Below, one piece after another: positions 22,886-35,345 of a stretch of 64,000 nt of DNA. The notes below the pieces were generated by a model. That model saw only the letters and a program-made list of their open reading frames with translations, was not told the origin of the DNA and did no database searches. The stretch's first letter is position 1. Each line of letters starts with the position of its first letter. The DNA comes from Thamnidium elegans (lineage: Eukaryota > Mucoromycota > Mucoromycetes > Mucorales > Mucoraceae): contig JAIXMG010000009.1 of assembly GCA_025201345.1 (NCBI GenBank), positions 496,001-560,000 on the forward strand, in the 5' to 3' direction. A program made the translations under genes and the position numbers.

Positions 22886-23364
22886 ATGGGTGATTACCGA
22901 ATGTTTGAAGAGGGTGAGTAGTAATATTTTAGAGTAATTATATATATCACCTTTTTATCAAGACAATCTTTATTTTCGTTTCTTTTTATAAGTGTCTGTC
23001 TTTTAAAAGACACTGATATTTCTTCTCTCCTTCTGTTTTTAGACAGTTTATCTTATAATAAGATAGTGTTGACGCAAACAGATAATGTTCACTTCAAACT
23101 TGACTGTTAGAGTATTTTAGTACATGTAATATGATAAAAAAAAACTGAAATTGGAACCAGGCGGTATGTGTAACTATTTGTCAGGTTAATCATTGATAAG
23201 CTACATTATACACATGTACCGCCCTTTTTTTTTTCTTCTTTTCGAGAATAGGAACGAATAAGATGCCTTTAAGGTCGTTAATTTTACATTGTATGATACG
23301 TACTACCGGATTATTAATGATTTTAGCTGATGGTGTCGGTATCGCCGGTCATGAAAAACAGTAA
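22886..23364 (+). CDS. Possible 46-aa membrane micro-protein with a long intron
   Basis: A 28-nt exon (22886-22913, MGDYRMFEE) ends at a GTGAGT donor. A canonical acceptor (AATAG) at 23251 leads to a second exon, 23252-23364, that continues in the same frame. The encoded protein is 46 aa with one hydrophobic stretch (SLILHCMIRTTGLLMILADG) suitable for a single membrane span. The two exons keep frame and neither is low-complexity, which is better than chance, but no family is recognised. The intron would be 338 bp, several times longer than typical introns in this window, and holds several inverted repeats (see findings). An alternative start is the Met at 23264, giving 33 aa without splicing. 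Confidence 0.35.
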
Positions 23365-23459
23365 TCCTGTTCATTTAGTTATTAAAAAAGTTAATTATTA
23401 TTAATGGTTACAAAAAAGGTCATTTCTCAGGAAAATGATTGTATTTTATTATCCACCTT

Positions 23460-26400
23460 TTAAAAACGCGCTAAAGTCATGGGTTCCCCATATGTCTTCC
23501 GACCAATACCTTTTATTGCTTTACCAACAAGGTCAGTATCCAAGGAAAGAGAGGAAGAATATGGGCTGTAGACTATAGAAATTTTGACTGGTATATCTTC
23601 AAATGATTCAGGATCAAACTTGTGAACAAAGGGTCCGTCGGTCTTTTCTAACGTATCCTCTAAACAGAGTGTTCTGTCAAAACTTAAGCAATCTATGTTT
23701 TTAAGCTTAAAGTATTCTAGAGTATTTAAAAATAAATAAGTTACGAACTACTCCTTTTATATTACTACTTACTTATTTGACCAACATGAGCCGAGTATTT
23801 TTTTGCATTCAAATAAAACACTCGAACTGTTTGACTACTACTTCTTTTATCTCCTTTTTTAAAAAGTAGGAATATTGTTTCTTTAAAGACTGGAATGGTT
23901 TTTGTATCGGATCTCTTGTTTTTAAAAACAAATTGATCTTTATCAGAGGTAGGATTAAAGCTAAACCCAAAATTTTCACTATAAACAGGATGCAAAACCC
24001 CCACTCGAAACCCTTTATATAAAAGTTGTCGTTGTTGCAGAACAGGATATGAAAGATGGCTTGATAATATCGGTATAATATAATGAGGTGTGTCAATTTC
24101 GTGCTCATACATAAATTGGTTAGTTTCATCTTCTAGTATTTTCATGAGGATAGGTTGAAACTGAGGATTATAGTTGAATCCTATCAAATAAAAGAGACTT
24201 TGTATATTTCTGTACTTTCCAAAAAACTGTATATTTTCCAAGGAGGTAGATACAACAGAAATAATGTCTTGAAGAACTGGTCGGAAAGAAATTTCTATAG
24301 TGTCATTAACTGTTAAACAAACTCTACATTCACAGGAGACACTGAAGGGTATACTGCTTTTGTCAACGTATTTCAGGTTCGAATTCGCTTTGAGGATCTA
24401 TATAATATGGATATTAAAATCATGGATGTTATGAGTGAGTAATATTAACTCTATTTTATATTTCTTACTTGTTTCGAAATATAACATTTAAAATTTCTTT
24501 TGAATTTCTCCTTGTTTTTTAATGAGAATATCTCTAACAACTCGAGTTTATCTTTTTTCTTATGCGTGTCGCATAATTGAATTAAATTATTGCCTTTTAC
24601 GATTTTGCTCCACATGTTTAAGAATAAAGAGTCGTATATATTTGAAATAGGGATTATTTCATCTTGAACGACAATTGCCTCTTGATCTTCTTCTTCAGTT
24701 ACTACTTGATTTAAAATTAGCTGTACGTAATCTTCATGCAATTCAGCCAACGCAAAGTAAGACTTGATTGGAAATTGTAATTTCAGACACTGTTGAACTA
24801 CAGGCAATAATCCTTCTCCTCGCGTAATAATTCTTAATTTTTTATAACTGTCATCTTTACATAACATTCGGCTCGCGTATATGATGTCTCTTAAATTGTC
24901 TTCAGTTCCAAATAGTCTCTGTAATAAGATACTTTCGATTGTAATGGCGTATCCAATTTTCATATTCACATTAGATTCTCTAATACTAGACAATTTGCTC
25001 GACACTACTTTACTTATATAACCCATGTAAATTTGTACAAACACCTTAATATATATTTGCTGTTGCGTTGATATGGGTGATTCTTCTATATCCTTCTCTC
25101 CGAATAATATAGCTTCAATTTCAATTGTGATATCTTTATTAAGACCGTCACCTTTAACACCAGAATGGGAAAATGTAAACTTTTGTAAAGCTTTATGCTT
25201 ACTATCAGCAAAGTAAGTAGTATCACTTGCGAAGTACGTTTTAACAAACGTAATAAATCTAAGTAAAAAAATTAATTTTTTTCTTACCAGATATATTGTA
25301 TATATCAATAGACTTACGAATATTCAACATTTAGCGTTGTAGCTTCTGCGAAACTAAAAAACGAACCTAGAGAGCGCAAACTAATACTGTCTTAGAAGTA
25401 TAATAAGGGATTTAGTGTCTGTATCTTACCTTGAATCAGTTAAAAATTCTTTATGATTCCAAATTTCTTTTACTAATCCGTTCTCATCTAGACGTGAAAA
25501 CGACAATAGTGTAGACTCAAGTGTGATATCTATTTGTACGAAAATGTTATTACATATTTTTTTAAAAGGGGGGAGAGGGTATAGTTTCGGTTCTGTGATA
25601 GTGTATACCTATATTCATAATAGCATCAGGTTTCGATGTAAGAAATATGGATGGACAAGAGTCTAAATTATTTGTTGGTAGTATACACGGTTTGCTATAC
25701 ATGTCAGAATTTCTAGTAGCGCTTAATGCGTATTTTCTAGCCCCAGTCATTGTAGTTTGGGATTTAAAAAATATTATTCTGTCATCTTGGTGTACGATAT
25801 TTTTTGAGTTTAAAGACCTTTTAATATTCCACAATATATATTCTCCCCATGATATTAAACTCATGTTATCATAAGTAACAAAATTGCAATTTTCTATAGT
25901 TGAGAAAATAGTGTATTTCTTTATATGGTTGTCTGGAAATATATATTCCAAGTTATTGAACAGAGATTTACGAATTTCAGAGCATATATTAAAAACACAA
26001 ATGGATTCTAAAAATTCCCGCTGTTGTTGGTTTAAGTCCCATTCACTCGTATCAGAAATCAAAGGTTCCATGAAAAATGTGTCTAAAATATCATATACAC
26101 CATCCTGTTGTAGTAAACTGTTAGTCAAAGCAATATTAATAATTTTGCGTTAAGTTAGTTACCTCATAGTCAATATGTAAGGCTGTCATACGTTTTTCCA
26201 TTTTTTGTATGATTTTATCTTGAAGATCAATCGGTAAGCGAGTCTTTATAAGTGAATTAATACTATTTTTGATATCGTCAATGGTAAAAGAGAAGGATTT
26301 TGAACGTATGACTTTTATGAACATCAAGGAATCAGAGAAATCGAATAAAGGATGTAAAGCAGAAATTAAATCCAATTTGATCAAAACTTTATTTTCTTCA

Positions 26401-27173
26401 GGGTTCTCAACTCTACATATGACCGTATTCTTCCCTCTTTCCAAGGGAAGCAATGGTTCATTGGATGTTGCATAATAGTAATGCATAGCTTCTAAATCAG
26501 AACAGAACAAAAGTATGTCTTCGTGATCTTTGTTTGATATTAAATTTGCCTTTACAAAAATAGGTCGAATTATGGCTTCTCTTATTTCCTCCTCCCATTC
26601 TGAAGGAACGACAAAGACACAATGAAAAGTACCTGTACCTTTAGTATTTTCGTTTGATTCTTTAATAGTTTCTTCTACTAATAGACGCATAAAATCTGAC
26701 ACTGCTTGTAACAAAAACATGTCATCTTGATCCCAGTTATTTTTGTCTTTTTTGAAGATATGATACAGCTTCTCTCTAAAGCTATCATATATTATAATAT
26801 CTTTCACTGTATCAATTTCCGAATTATTATCATTATTACACCTATTAAAACTATCATCTCCCCAACTCAAAATAGTCTTGTGCTGTTTATCATATGCGAT
26901 AAAGGTATCTTTTCTATATTATAAATTCGTTCAAACCACATTACTGATATATTTGAATGTTAGTTATACGTACGTTATAAATTCTTCATATCTTTGAGAG
27001 TCCCTTGTTGAAGTAGAAAAATAGTCTATATCGATTTCATTACTTTTTAGAACTATATATCAAAAAGAAAAAAAAATTATAAGACAAAATATCTATTTGC
27101 GATTAAAAAGAAAATATTACTTACAAATAACCACACAGTTTTTATGTTGATGCAAAGTGTATACCTCCTCCAT
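23460..27173 (-). CDS. Large divergent HSP70/actin-like-ATPase-fold protein
   Basis: Nine exons (27173-27125, 27052-26974, 26913-26163, 26104-25609, 25529-25430, 25386-25318, 25258-24469, 24397-23773, 23716-23460) join in frame to 1071 aa. The layout matches HSP70-like proteins (HSP70-12-like) that are numerous in Mucoromycota. FVVPSEWEEEIREAIIRPIF followed by DILLFCSDLEAMHYY corresponds to the family's VPxxW...AI/LLxxSEPEAAA region. LRIITRGEGLLPVVQQCL corresponds to the segment preceding the adenosine loop. However, the phosphate-1 loop (DFGTT) is replaced by EIDIDYFSTS and no second GGGT-type loop is seen. The protein probably does not hydrolyse ATP like a normal chaperone. The C-terminal 300 aa (from YVDKSSIPFSVSCECRVCL) are not a recognisable substrate-binding domain. 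Function unknown. Confidence 0.7.
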
Positions 27174-27181
27174 GCTACCAC

Positions 27182-27219
<38 letters not shown>

Positions 27220-28130
27220 AAAGAGGGAAAAAAGGGTCGAAAGTAAATCTTCTTTCGGAGCTCACTAAAACAATTATTAACTGTGTACAAGAAATCAAAA
27301 GCTTAATTTTAGTGTTACGAGCTCAAAGTCATTGTTAGGACAGAAAAGACATACCAATATTGAAGGAACAAAGTACAAATGTGGTGTTTACTCTAAGAGT
27401 TACATTTCCTTACCCTCTATTTTTGAAGTACTAATAATTTAAATAATCCGTTATCCATAATGTATACCTTTATCATTGGGATATAATATATCAGTGGAGA
27501 TTATATATGTATATATATATATATATAAAGAGGCAAAGTAAACTGTACAACCTTTAATTTCTTTCTTTCTTCCTGTTCCTTCTCTTATTGAGGGTACTAA
27601 AGTATATACATCTTACATCAATAAACTGGCTGTAGCAAAGTGATTAAATAATTTGAATGGGCTTGTAGATCCTACTTGAGATAGATTGAGCTTAAAAAAT
27701 AGATGAGATGTACTTAATAAAGGAATCTTTATAATCATTTTTGACATTTGACCAGAAAGTGTTAGTTAATCTCGCAGTAACCCTGATCAGACTAGTTCCA
27801 TCCTCATATAAAGATTACAGCATAAATCGCTTAAAACTTTAAATATAAAAAAAAAATTCTATTTGTTATTGTATGTACCAATGATTGGCACTGGTTCTTT
27901 TTTTAGTGGAAATCGTAATGATTGTGTAGCCAAAGTAGTACAAAAGAAAGACGTTACCGGAGCAAGTACAAAAAGTCAAATTATATATATATATAATGGG
28001 TAAATTAAAATGGGAATAGGGAGTAAAAAAAACTAGTTTATATAACCTTTTTGTTTTGTTTTGTTTTTGTTTTGTTTTTTGTATATAAATAGTGTCGTTT
28101 ATTTATCATTTACTTTTCTTTCTTCTTCTT

Positions 28131-28162
<32 letters not shown>

Positions 28163-28179
28163 CATTAAAGTAATTTTAT
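27174..28179. promoter_or_regulatory. Divergent upstream region with TATA-like box before trehalase
   Basis: About 1 kb between the HSP70-like gene (-) and neutral trehalase (+). It holds a T25/A12 junction at 27182-27217 that could form a hairpin. A TATA-like GTATATAAAT at 28081-28090 lies about 90 bp before the trehalase ATG, with a T30 tract at 28133-28162. No coding sequence found. Confidence 0.45.
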
Positions 28180-30693
28180 ATGCAATCGACTATTCATGTC
28201 GTATCAAGTCAAGATGTTGATGTTCATGCCCCAGCTAAAACATATTACACTACTGGAAGTAATGCAGGTGGATTTATCAGTAGATTAAAGTCTTTTACTG
28301 TATGTATATATAAATAAATAAAAAATAAAATACTAATAAATTTATATATATATATATATATATAGCCCGTCATGGATAAATATCCACGTAAAAGAAGAGC
28401 TTCTCATGGTAACTACAATTATATATAAAAAAATACAACATGCTTATATCCTGTTGTTAGATGATAAGAACAAGGCGCAAAAGTTTTTAATTGATGTAAA
28501 AGAAACTCAAAGGATTCTAGTAGAACAAGAAGACACGGATGGAGATTTTCAAATTACAGTGAATGATTTGGGACCTAAATCATTTTCAGTTGGTACAGCG
28601 GATTCTGGTGGATATCGTAAAATTGAAATTCGAGGTACGTATATGCTTTCCAACTTACTTCAAGAATTAGCACTTGCAGATGATTTTGGCCGTAAGCATA
28701 TTGTTCTTGATGAGGCAAGATTAAATGAGAACCCTGTGGATCGTTTATCTCGTATGATTAAGCATAACTTTTGGGATGGTTTAACTCGTCGTATAGATGC
28801 AGAAGGACTTGAAATTATTTGTGCAGATTCAAAAAACCGTTCTGCTAATCATAACCCCCGTATTTACATTCCTTATAACGAAGATGCCATGTTTGAATAC
28901 TATAAAGAAGCAGCTGAAACTCGGTCTCATTTAAACTTGGAAGTAGAAAGGTTACCAAAAGACATTACACCAGAGTACGTTAAAAGTATTAATGATCGAC
29001 CTGGTATTCTTGCACTTGCCATGGAAAAAGAATTTGATGAGATCAGTCGAAAATATATTTGGCGTGGTGTACCATTTGTTGTACCAGGTGGAAGATTTAA
29101 TGAAATGTACGGTTGGGATTCTTATTTTGAAACGTTGGGCTTATTGATTGATGGTCGTACCAATCTTGCACAAGGTATGGTAGATAACTTTGTTTATCAA
29201 ATTAAACATTATGGTAAAATCTTGAATGCCAATCGATCTTATTACCTAAGTCGATCTCAACCTCCCTTTTTAACTGATATGGCTATTCGCGTATTCAAAA
29301 AATTGGATCATTCTACTACTGAACTCAAGTTGAAACAATTATCTTGGTTAGCAAACGTTATTCGAACCGCAATTAAAGAATACAATCAAGTTTGGATGTC
29401 CGAGCCTCGTTATGATAAAAAAACCGGTCTTTCCAGATTTAGACCGGAAGGTTTAGGTATACCTCCCGAAACTGAAGCTTCACATTTTGATCATGTGATT
29501 CAACCATTTGCTGCTAAGGCACAGTTAAATATTAACGAATACATGCACTGTTATAATAACGGAACTATCAAGGAATCAAAATTAGATGAATATTTCTTAC
29601 ATGATCGTGCAGTACGTGAATCAGGTCATGATACCACTTATCGATATGAAAAAGTATGTGCCAATCTTGCTACAGTAGATTTAAACTCTTTACTTTATAA
29701 GTATGAAACTGATATTGCAGATGTTATTGAAAACTTGTACGATGGTGAATTGTCATGGAAAGAAGATGATACATTGGTACGTCATACAGCTGATGCATGG
29801 AGAGACAAGGCAATTATTCGAAAAGAAAGAATGGACAAGTACCTTTGGAACCAAGAAAAACATCTCTATTTTGATTATGATACTATTTTAGAAAAACAAA
29901 CAAACTACGAATCAGTAACCACGTTTTGGGCCATGTGGGCAAAATGTGCTAGTGAAAACCAAGCAGAAGACATGATTGAACATTCTCTTTATAAGTTTGA
30001 AGTACTTGGTGGTCTTGTATCAGGTACTGAAGAATCAAGAGGTATTACTTCTTTAGATAGACCTAATCGTCAATGGGATTTTCCTTTTGGTTGGGCTCCT
30101 CATCAAATTATGGCATGGCAAGGTTTTGAAAATTATGGAAAGCATGCAATTGCAGAAAGAATATCTTATCGTTGGTTGTACACGTAAAGTAAACCATTTA
30201 AAAATAATGATGTAGAAGAATATTTTACTTACATGTTTTATATAGTATTACCAAATCATTTGTTGATTTTAATGGTGTCGTACCAGAAAAGTTTGATATT
30301 GTAGGCATGACTCATAAAGTACAAGTAGAATACGGTAATGTAGGCGTAGACTTTAAATATGTACCTAGAGAAGGGTTTGGTTGGATGAACGCATCTTACC
30401 AAATTGGCCTTAGTTTAATCAGTACCAAAATGCGTCGTGCTTTAGGAACTTGTACGCATCCCGATTTGTTCTTTGAAAAGACCCTTAATAATACAACAAT
30501 TGATCCAGAGGAAATCTCTCGTCGTTTGAGACGTAGAAAGTCGGCTGAAGCTGCGGCAAGAACTATCACACGTAATGGTCAAATCACAGCTGCCATTACT
30601 CATATTGGAGGCGGTGGTGGTGGTGGTGGTTCTGGTCATATAGATCCTGCTATATCATCAAGATATTTAGAGTTGACTGAACCACACCACTAA
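28180..30693 (+). CDS. NTH1: Neutral (cytosolic) trehalase
   Basis: Four exons (28180-28299, 28366-28408, 28461-30183, 30246-30693) give 777 aa. The glycoside hydrolase family 37 signatures are present: [20 protein letters not shown] and [14 protein letters not shown], plus the GTEESRG loop. It hydrolyses alpha,alpha-trehalose to two glucoses in the cytosol, mobilising the spore and stress sugar. The N-terminus has the neutral-trehalase-specific regulatory segment. KRRAS (about residue 50) is a protein kinase A consensus, and [12 protein letters not shown] is the EF-hand-like calcium loop known from Nth1. Regulation by cAMP/PKA phosphorylation and calcium is therefore inferred from family knowledge plus these residues. 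The C-terminus ends in a Gly-rich low-complexity segment ([10 protein letters not shown]) that is not part of the fold. Confidence 0.95.
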
Positions 30694-31963
30694 TATATAA
30701 TATATATATCTTTTATTTATATATAATAAACTTTCTCTCTAACTAGATCGTTTCTGCATAAATCATTGGAATACATTTATAGATATCTACGTTATAAATG
30801 GATGTCATGAAACTAATGCCCCTGATATTTCTCTCCTGTCTTAAATAAAATACGTGATTTAACACCACTAACAAAAAAAAAAAAATATGTTTAGGTAGGA
30901 TCCGTTGTATATAAAATAACAAACAAACAAAAAAAGCCTAATGGCGTTTTACGTGCATGTAATTTTCTGATATTTTTAATACATAGTATGATAAGGAGAG
31001 TATATATCGTAACTTTCATATATTTTATATTTATTTTGTGAATGTTGTTTTATTGTTGATTTTGTTTAGATACTAAGGCATTATATAAAGAGTGTAAAAC
31101 GATGCAAGGTTCAAAGCGTTGTGTAATTAAGGCAGGATGTTATAGAGCACCATACCATAAGACTGCCTAGTAGAAGCAAGTTTATTAGGTCTGGTAAAAG
31201 CTATTTGTCACTAGCGCAATAAGCCTACTATAGAGAGTGTTAGTTCCTAAATCAAATAAAAAATATAAAGTCTAACGTTCTTTCAGTAAATGCCAGGTAC
31301 ATCTCATGGAGGTAGAGCATTCATTAGCGCCTGTTTCTGTAATCGCTTGAGATTATAAGGAATTTCAACCTTCATCAATAGACTAAGGAGCAGATAGCTC
31401 CAAAATGCCATATAATTTATCAATACACATAATCAAAGCAGTTTATACAAGTTCGCTACTAAAGGATGTTGCAACAAGAGACGGTAACGTACTCTTACCA
31501 CATACATGATAGGATTTGTCAAACCCATGGGAAAAAGGGTACCAAAGCTCCCAAGTATAAACTGGAGGTGGATGCAAGGTCTCATTCTTAACAAAGTTCC
31601 CTCGAATGTGAGAGCATCGATTCATGTTTTTATCCATATAACCTCCATGGTTTTAGTCAGTGATGTTTAGCGTGTATTGATAAGGCAAGATGATCCAAGC
31701 TATATACTAAAGATTATAAATGACAAAAAAGCTCGTGTATATATATATATATACTTTAGATTACCTTCATTCGTTGTATAAAACTGTTAGAGATAACCGA
31801 AATGTAAGTCCATCTGTTTCGAAAAGAGATGGGAAAAATCAAAAGTCGACCTTTTCTGTTTTAGGTCGGCGATTTACTTATTTCCCACAACGTCGTGGCT
31901 TAAAAAAGAAAGAAATAGTAGTCTATTCGTTTACTCTTTCTATTTTATTATATTATTTAATTA
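30694..31963. other. Gene-poor spacer with possible TE debris
   Basis: AT-rich DNA between trehalase and the MULE remnant. Around 31300-31640 the base composition is closer to coding. On the minus strand a 64-codon open frame ends at 31443, rich in Cys, His and Trp (KNETLHPPPVYTWELWYPF), possibly debris of a transposon or an old gene. No function can be assigned, and I see no tRNA-like B box. Confidence 0.35.
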
Positions 31964-31964
31964 A

Positions 31965-33465
31965 ATGTTTGACATCCCTATTTACAAATATACTCCTTTA
32001 CCTGCTTTAGAAGTAAAAATTACGATACCTTTAGATAAATATGACGCTTATATCAAGAAAGAACCAGAGCTTCATGGTGTTAAGTGGGTATATAAATCCT
32101 ATCGTTGCGCTTCTGGACTTATGAGTAAAGACATCATATATAAGTTTGGGTTTTGGCCCAAGTATTACCAATGTCATCGTGCTGGATCAGCTAGAAAAAG
32201 AACGCGTATTGAGATGGAAAATACAATTAAAAAAAGTACCATTCAAAAAGAATAAAAAAAGAATCGATTGTAAAGCTATACTACAAGTTTCCCTCAACCC
32301 TGCCGATCCTTACAACGTAACTATAAAATACTCATGTCCACATAACCATGCTACTAGAAGTTTGGAAGATATAAAACATCTCAACTTGTCTTCTGCCTTG
32401 AAAGAGTTAATCGAATCACAATTAGCTCTTGCTTAGGATAACCTTGATGTACGTGTATCATTACAAACGCACTTTTCACGTATTGATACTTCAGCCCATC
32501 GTGATAGTTTTGTACAAGCAGATGACATTTACAATATCTATCTCAAGATTGAAGAACGCAAGTACAAGTTAAAAAATAACCTGTTCGAGCCCATTGAAAC
32601 ATGGTTAGAGAACCTATGTAATGATGGCTACTTAACCTATAAGTCTCCCAGTTTCTGTACGAGCTATTCATTCTGTTTTTTTTTTTTTCGTGTTGGCAAA
32701 AGGATCTTCTTTTGCAGTCTAATAATTTTTGTCTGGATGCTACTCACAACACAGCCAACATCGAGAAAGGGATTTTGTACACTGTCGTAACAGCACATCC
32801 GAATACTGGTACTGGTTGTCCTGTTGGTTTCTTTTTTCATAAAGGATCATTCAGCTGATCCTGTCATTGAATTTTTACGTTTTTTGAAAGACTTAGGATT
32901 GATTAGCCCTGCAAAAATTACCATAGATGTATCTCACATGGAATTATTAGCCGTCAATACTGTTTACCCGAATACAGCAATACAATGGTGTTTATTCCAT
33001 ATTGGTAGAGCCTGGTACGGTAAAATAAGAGAACTAATTAAGTGTACATCTTTTCACGACACAAAACGTCTTCAAAACGAAGTTATGACGGGTTTCGAAT
33101 TAGCTTTAGAAACATTTTTTAACGTATACGCCAGTTATTCCGAGTTTTTAACTTACTTCAGCCGAAAGATAAAACGTAGATCAATCTATCTAACCTTATG
33201 TTTCTGTTTCTTTTGAGATACGTTGTTTTGAGCTGATTATGTCAACTTTCTACATAATTATTTGTTTCCATGTTGGTATAATAACGAGGTTGAAAAGCTT
33301 TCATCCAGTGCTTATACCACCCGTTGTTAATATACTCAAGATGTTCTGCCAGACTACTTGAGAAATATTCGTAGAACCACGTTCAACATAGGTAGAATGG
33401 GGCCTTTGGAGAGAGAACGAAGAAAGAGGATACTTCTTCGTACGTAAAAAAAAAAAATCGAAAAA
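31965..33465 (+). pseudogene. Degraded MULE (Mutator-like) transposase
   Basis: Fragments in different frames together resemble a MULE transposase. 31965-32255 reads PIYKYTPLPALEVKITIPLD and then an N-terminal Cys/His DNA-binding-like region (YRCASGL...YYQCHRAG). 32146-32436 reads DCKAILQVSLNPADPYNVTI and SCPHNHATRSLED. 32824-33216 carries a DDE-domain part: ITIDVSHMELLAV followed by IQWCLFHIGRAWYGK, the C-x2-H motif preceding the final acid. 33300-33465 has LLEKYS/DYLRNI-type fragments and PLERERRKR. The frame shifts at least at 32230-32260 and is broken by stops at 32434 and about 32790, so no active transposase is encoded. No terminal inverted repeats were found by eye. Confidence 0.7.
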
Positions 33466-34339
33466 AAGTATTTGAAAACAACTACTACAGTCCTTTGTAA
33501 TATTAACAGCCTCGGTTCCGTAACTAATGTGTTGACAATGATCGGCATTAAGATCTTTGATCGACTTTGGCAACTTTAATGTTTCTCTTTATATTGTCTC
33601 TAACAATTTGTTTATTTTTAACCTTTCCATTATTGCACTAATGAACCAAAAAAAAAAAAAAAAAAAGGAAGGCTGAGTGGTAGTAGGCCAGCTACTACTT
33701 AGGAAAAAATTTAACATGATGATATATACTTAATTCTGTAGTGTATGTATAGCTTTTCTTCAACGAATAAAGTTACTGTTTACATAAATAAATAAAATGA
33801 TGTCACTGTTAATACAACATAAAAGGCTTGGCAAGATAAATAGATTTAAATACCTAACAGTAGCAGACCTTTTTAGACTTATTCTTATAGATAATCGCTT
33901 CTCTCTTTTTTTTTTTACCAGCGAGTGATTTTTTTTCTTTTCAACAAAATTACTTTTTTTAAATCAGTTTTTTTTTTTTTTTTTTTTTTTTTCATTCGTG
34001 AACTAAGCGAGTAGATAAATTGCCATTTACTTCTCTTGAGCAGATATACCTTTCTAAAGCGGATTCGCCCACGTCTGAGCGAGTTCGCTGGTTCTGAGCG
34101 GATAGCACATTTTTTTTAAAAATCCATTTACGCGGATACAGCGGATACAGTAAATAGAACGGATAGAGCACCTTTTTTTTAAAAAAATTCAGTTTTATTT
34201 TTATTTTTGTTCGCTTTATCCGTCTTAAATTGAGCGGCTAGTCGCTGAGAGGTAAACAGTTACTAAAAAATAAGCGTTTATTCGCTGAGGAGCGAATGTT
34301 CGCCTGATTTAAAAAAAATAACGGTTTTATTTAGCCTAG
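33466..34339. repeat. Spacer with imperfect GCGGAT repeats
   Basis: Contains an A-run (33649-33666), a palindromic GTAGTAGGCCAGCTACTAC hairpin at 33682-33700, and a T run of about 22 near 33970-33992. From 34040 to 34300, short imperfect repeats of the words GAGCGGAT and GCGGATAC recur (for example the direct repeat GCGGATACAGCGGATACAG at 34132-34150). Two copies of a unit reading GGATAG(A)GCAC followed by T8-A5+ lie at about 34100 and 34160. No gene recognised. Confidence 0.45.
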
Positions 34340-35345
34340 GTGGGCAGTTGTATAAAACAACATCCTGCTCTCTTTGAGTTTCTTGAAGAATCAGTTGAAC
34401 AAAGTTTGGATGACTTATCTTTGTGGGCAGGTTTTTACCCGATCAAAAACGATATCACGGAAGAAGAAAAGAAAGTTCTCGTATTCGGAAAGCTCGTGAT
34501 CGCTGACTACTGGGCGAACTGTGTGAAGCCAGTAGTTAGTGTGAAGCTGAATGAAAGAATACCGTTCATTGAGTATGTTGTACCCATTTTCAAGTACTTC
34601 AGTGCGGTGTATAAGAATATAGTTGGATTTCAGTGGTAAGACTAGCTACAAAAAAAAAGTTGCGATCATCTTAATTCAAATTTTTATCAATTTAAGGTGT
34701 GAGAAAGGTTTAGAGACCAACAGATTCATTTCTCTCTACCATACAGATGAAGCAGGAAGAAGAAGGCTTTCTGACGGTGTCGGATATGTAGTAGGAGCAT
34801 CAGATGAAGTTCTTTTAATAGAATCATCTGGGTAAACTATTTATATGAATTATATATTGTGCGACCTTATTTGACTTTTTCATGTAGTGATGACAGCGAA
34901 GATCACAGCAAAGAAGATACAATGAAGTTGCTGGAATGCAGTATTCGTTCATTAAAAGCAGAAGCAGAAAGAATGAAGTTCGCCTCTTTGGAGACATTCA
35001 GAAAGAGAAGTTTCTTTACCTGCCTGTACTGCAAAGATAAGCTGACGATGGTGTCTATTTTTTAGTGGATAAAAAACATTGGGGCTTCGTCTTCGTTAGA
35101 GAGACGATTATACCTAGATTGTGGGAAAATAGATACGACTGGCTTAAAGTATTCAAATTAATATACTGTTTAAAGGTAAATAAGCATTCTAATAATAAAC
35201 CAAATAGATGCGGTCACTTATCTATCTTATTTACTAGAATCATTTGGAGGAGCAGAGGAGCATCTCTGAACAACTGAGGAAAGAGACTGGTGGCTGGGTT
35301 ACAGTTGAAGCTGGAAAGGCTTTAAAAGACTTGAGAAATGAGTAA
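34340..35345 (+). pseudogene. Frameshifted orphan gene (unknown family)
   Basis: A chain of exons with canonical splice sites: 34340-34637, 34698-34833, 34888-35064, then 35065-35175 and 35239-35345. It encodes an unrecognised protein with GRRRLSDGVGYVV, EVLLIESSG and IRSLKAEAERMKFASLETF, ending GWVTVEAGKALKDLRNE. The first piece has no ATG; it opens right after a possible 3' splice site (TTATTTAG), so the 5' end is missing or lies upstream in the repeat region. At 35058-35064 the frame stops within a T6 run and continues one base out of phase as DKKHWGFVFVRET. This looks like a one-base loss in the homopolymer. The D...ExS pattern faintly recalls restriction-like nuclease folds, but this is weak. 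It could be a recently disabled gene or a sequencing error in an intact one. Confidence 0.5.

Noticed and set aside
24370..24390. GGTTCGAATTC resembling a tRNA B box
   Set aside because: It lies within exon 8 of the HSP70-like gene and has no matching A box or acceptor stem. No tRNA could be folded from it.
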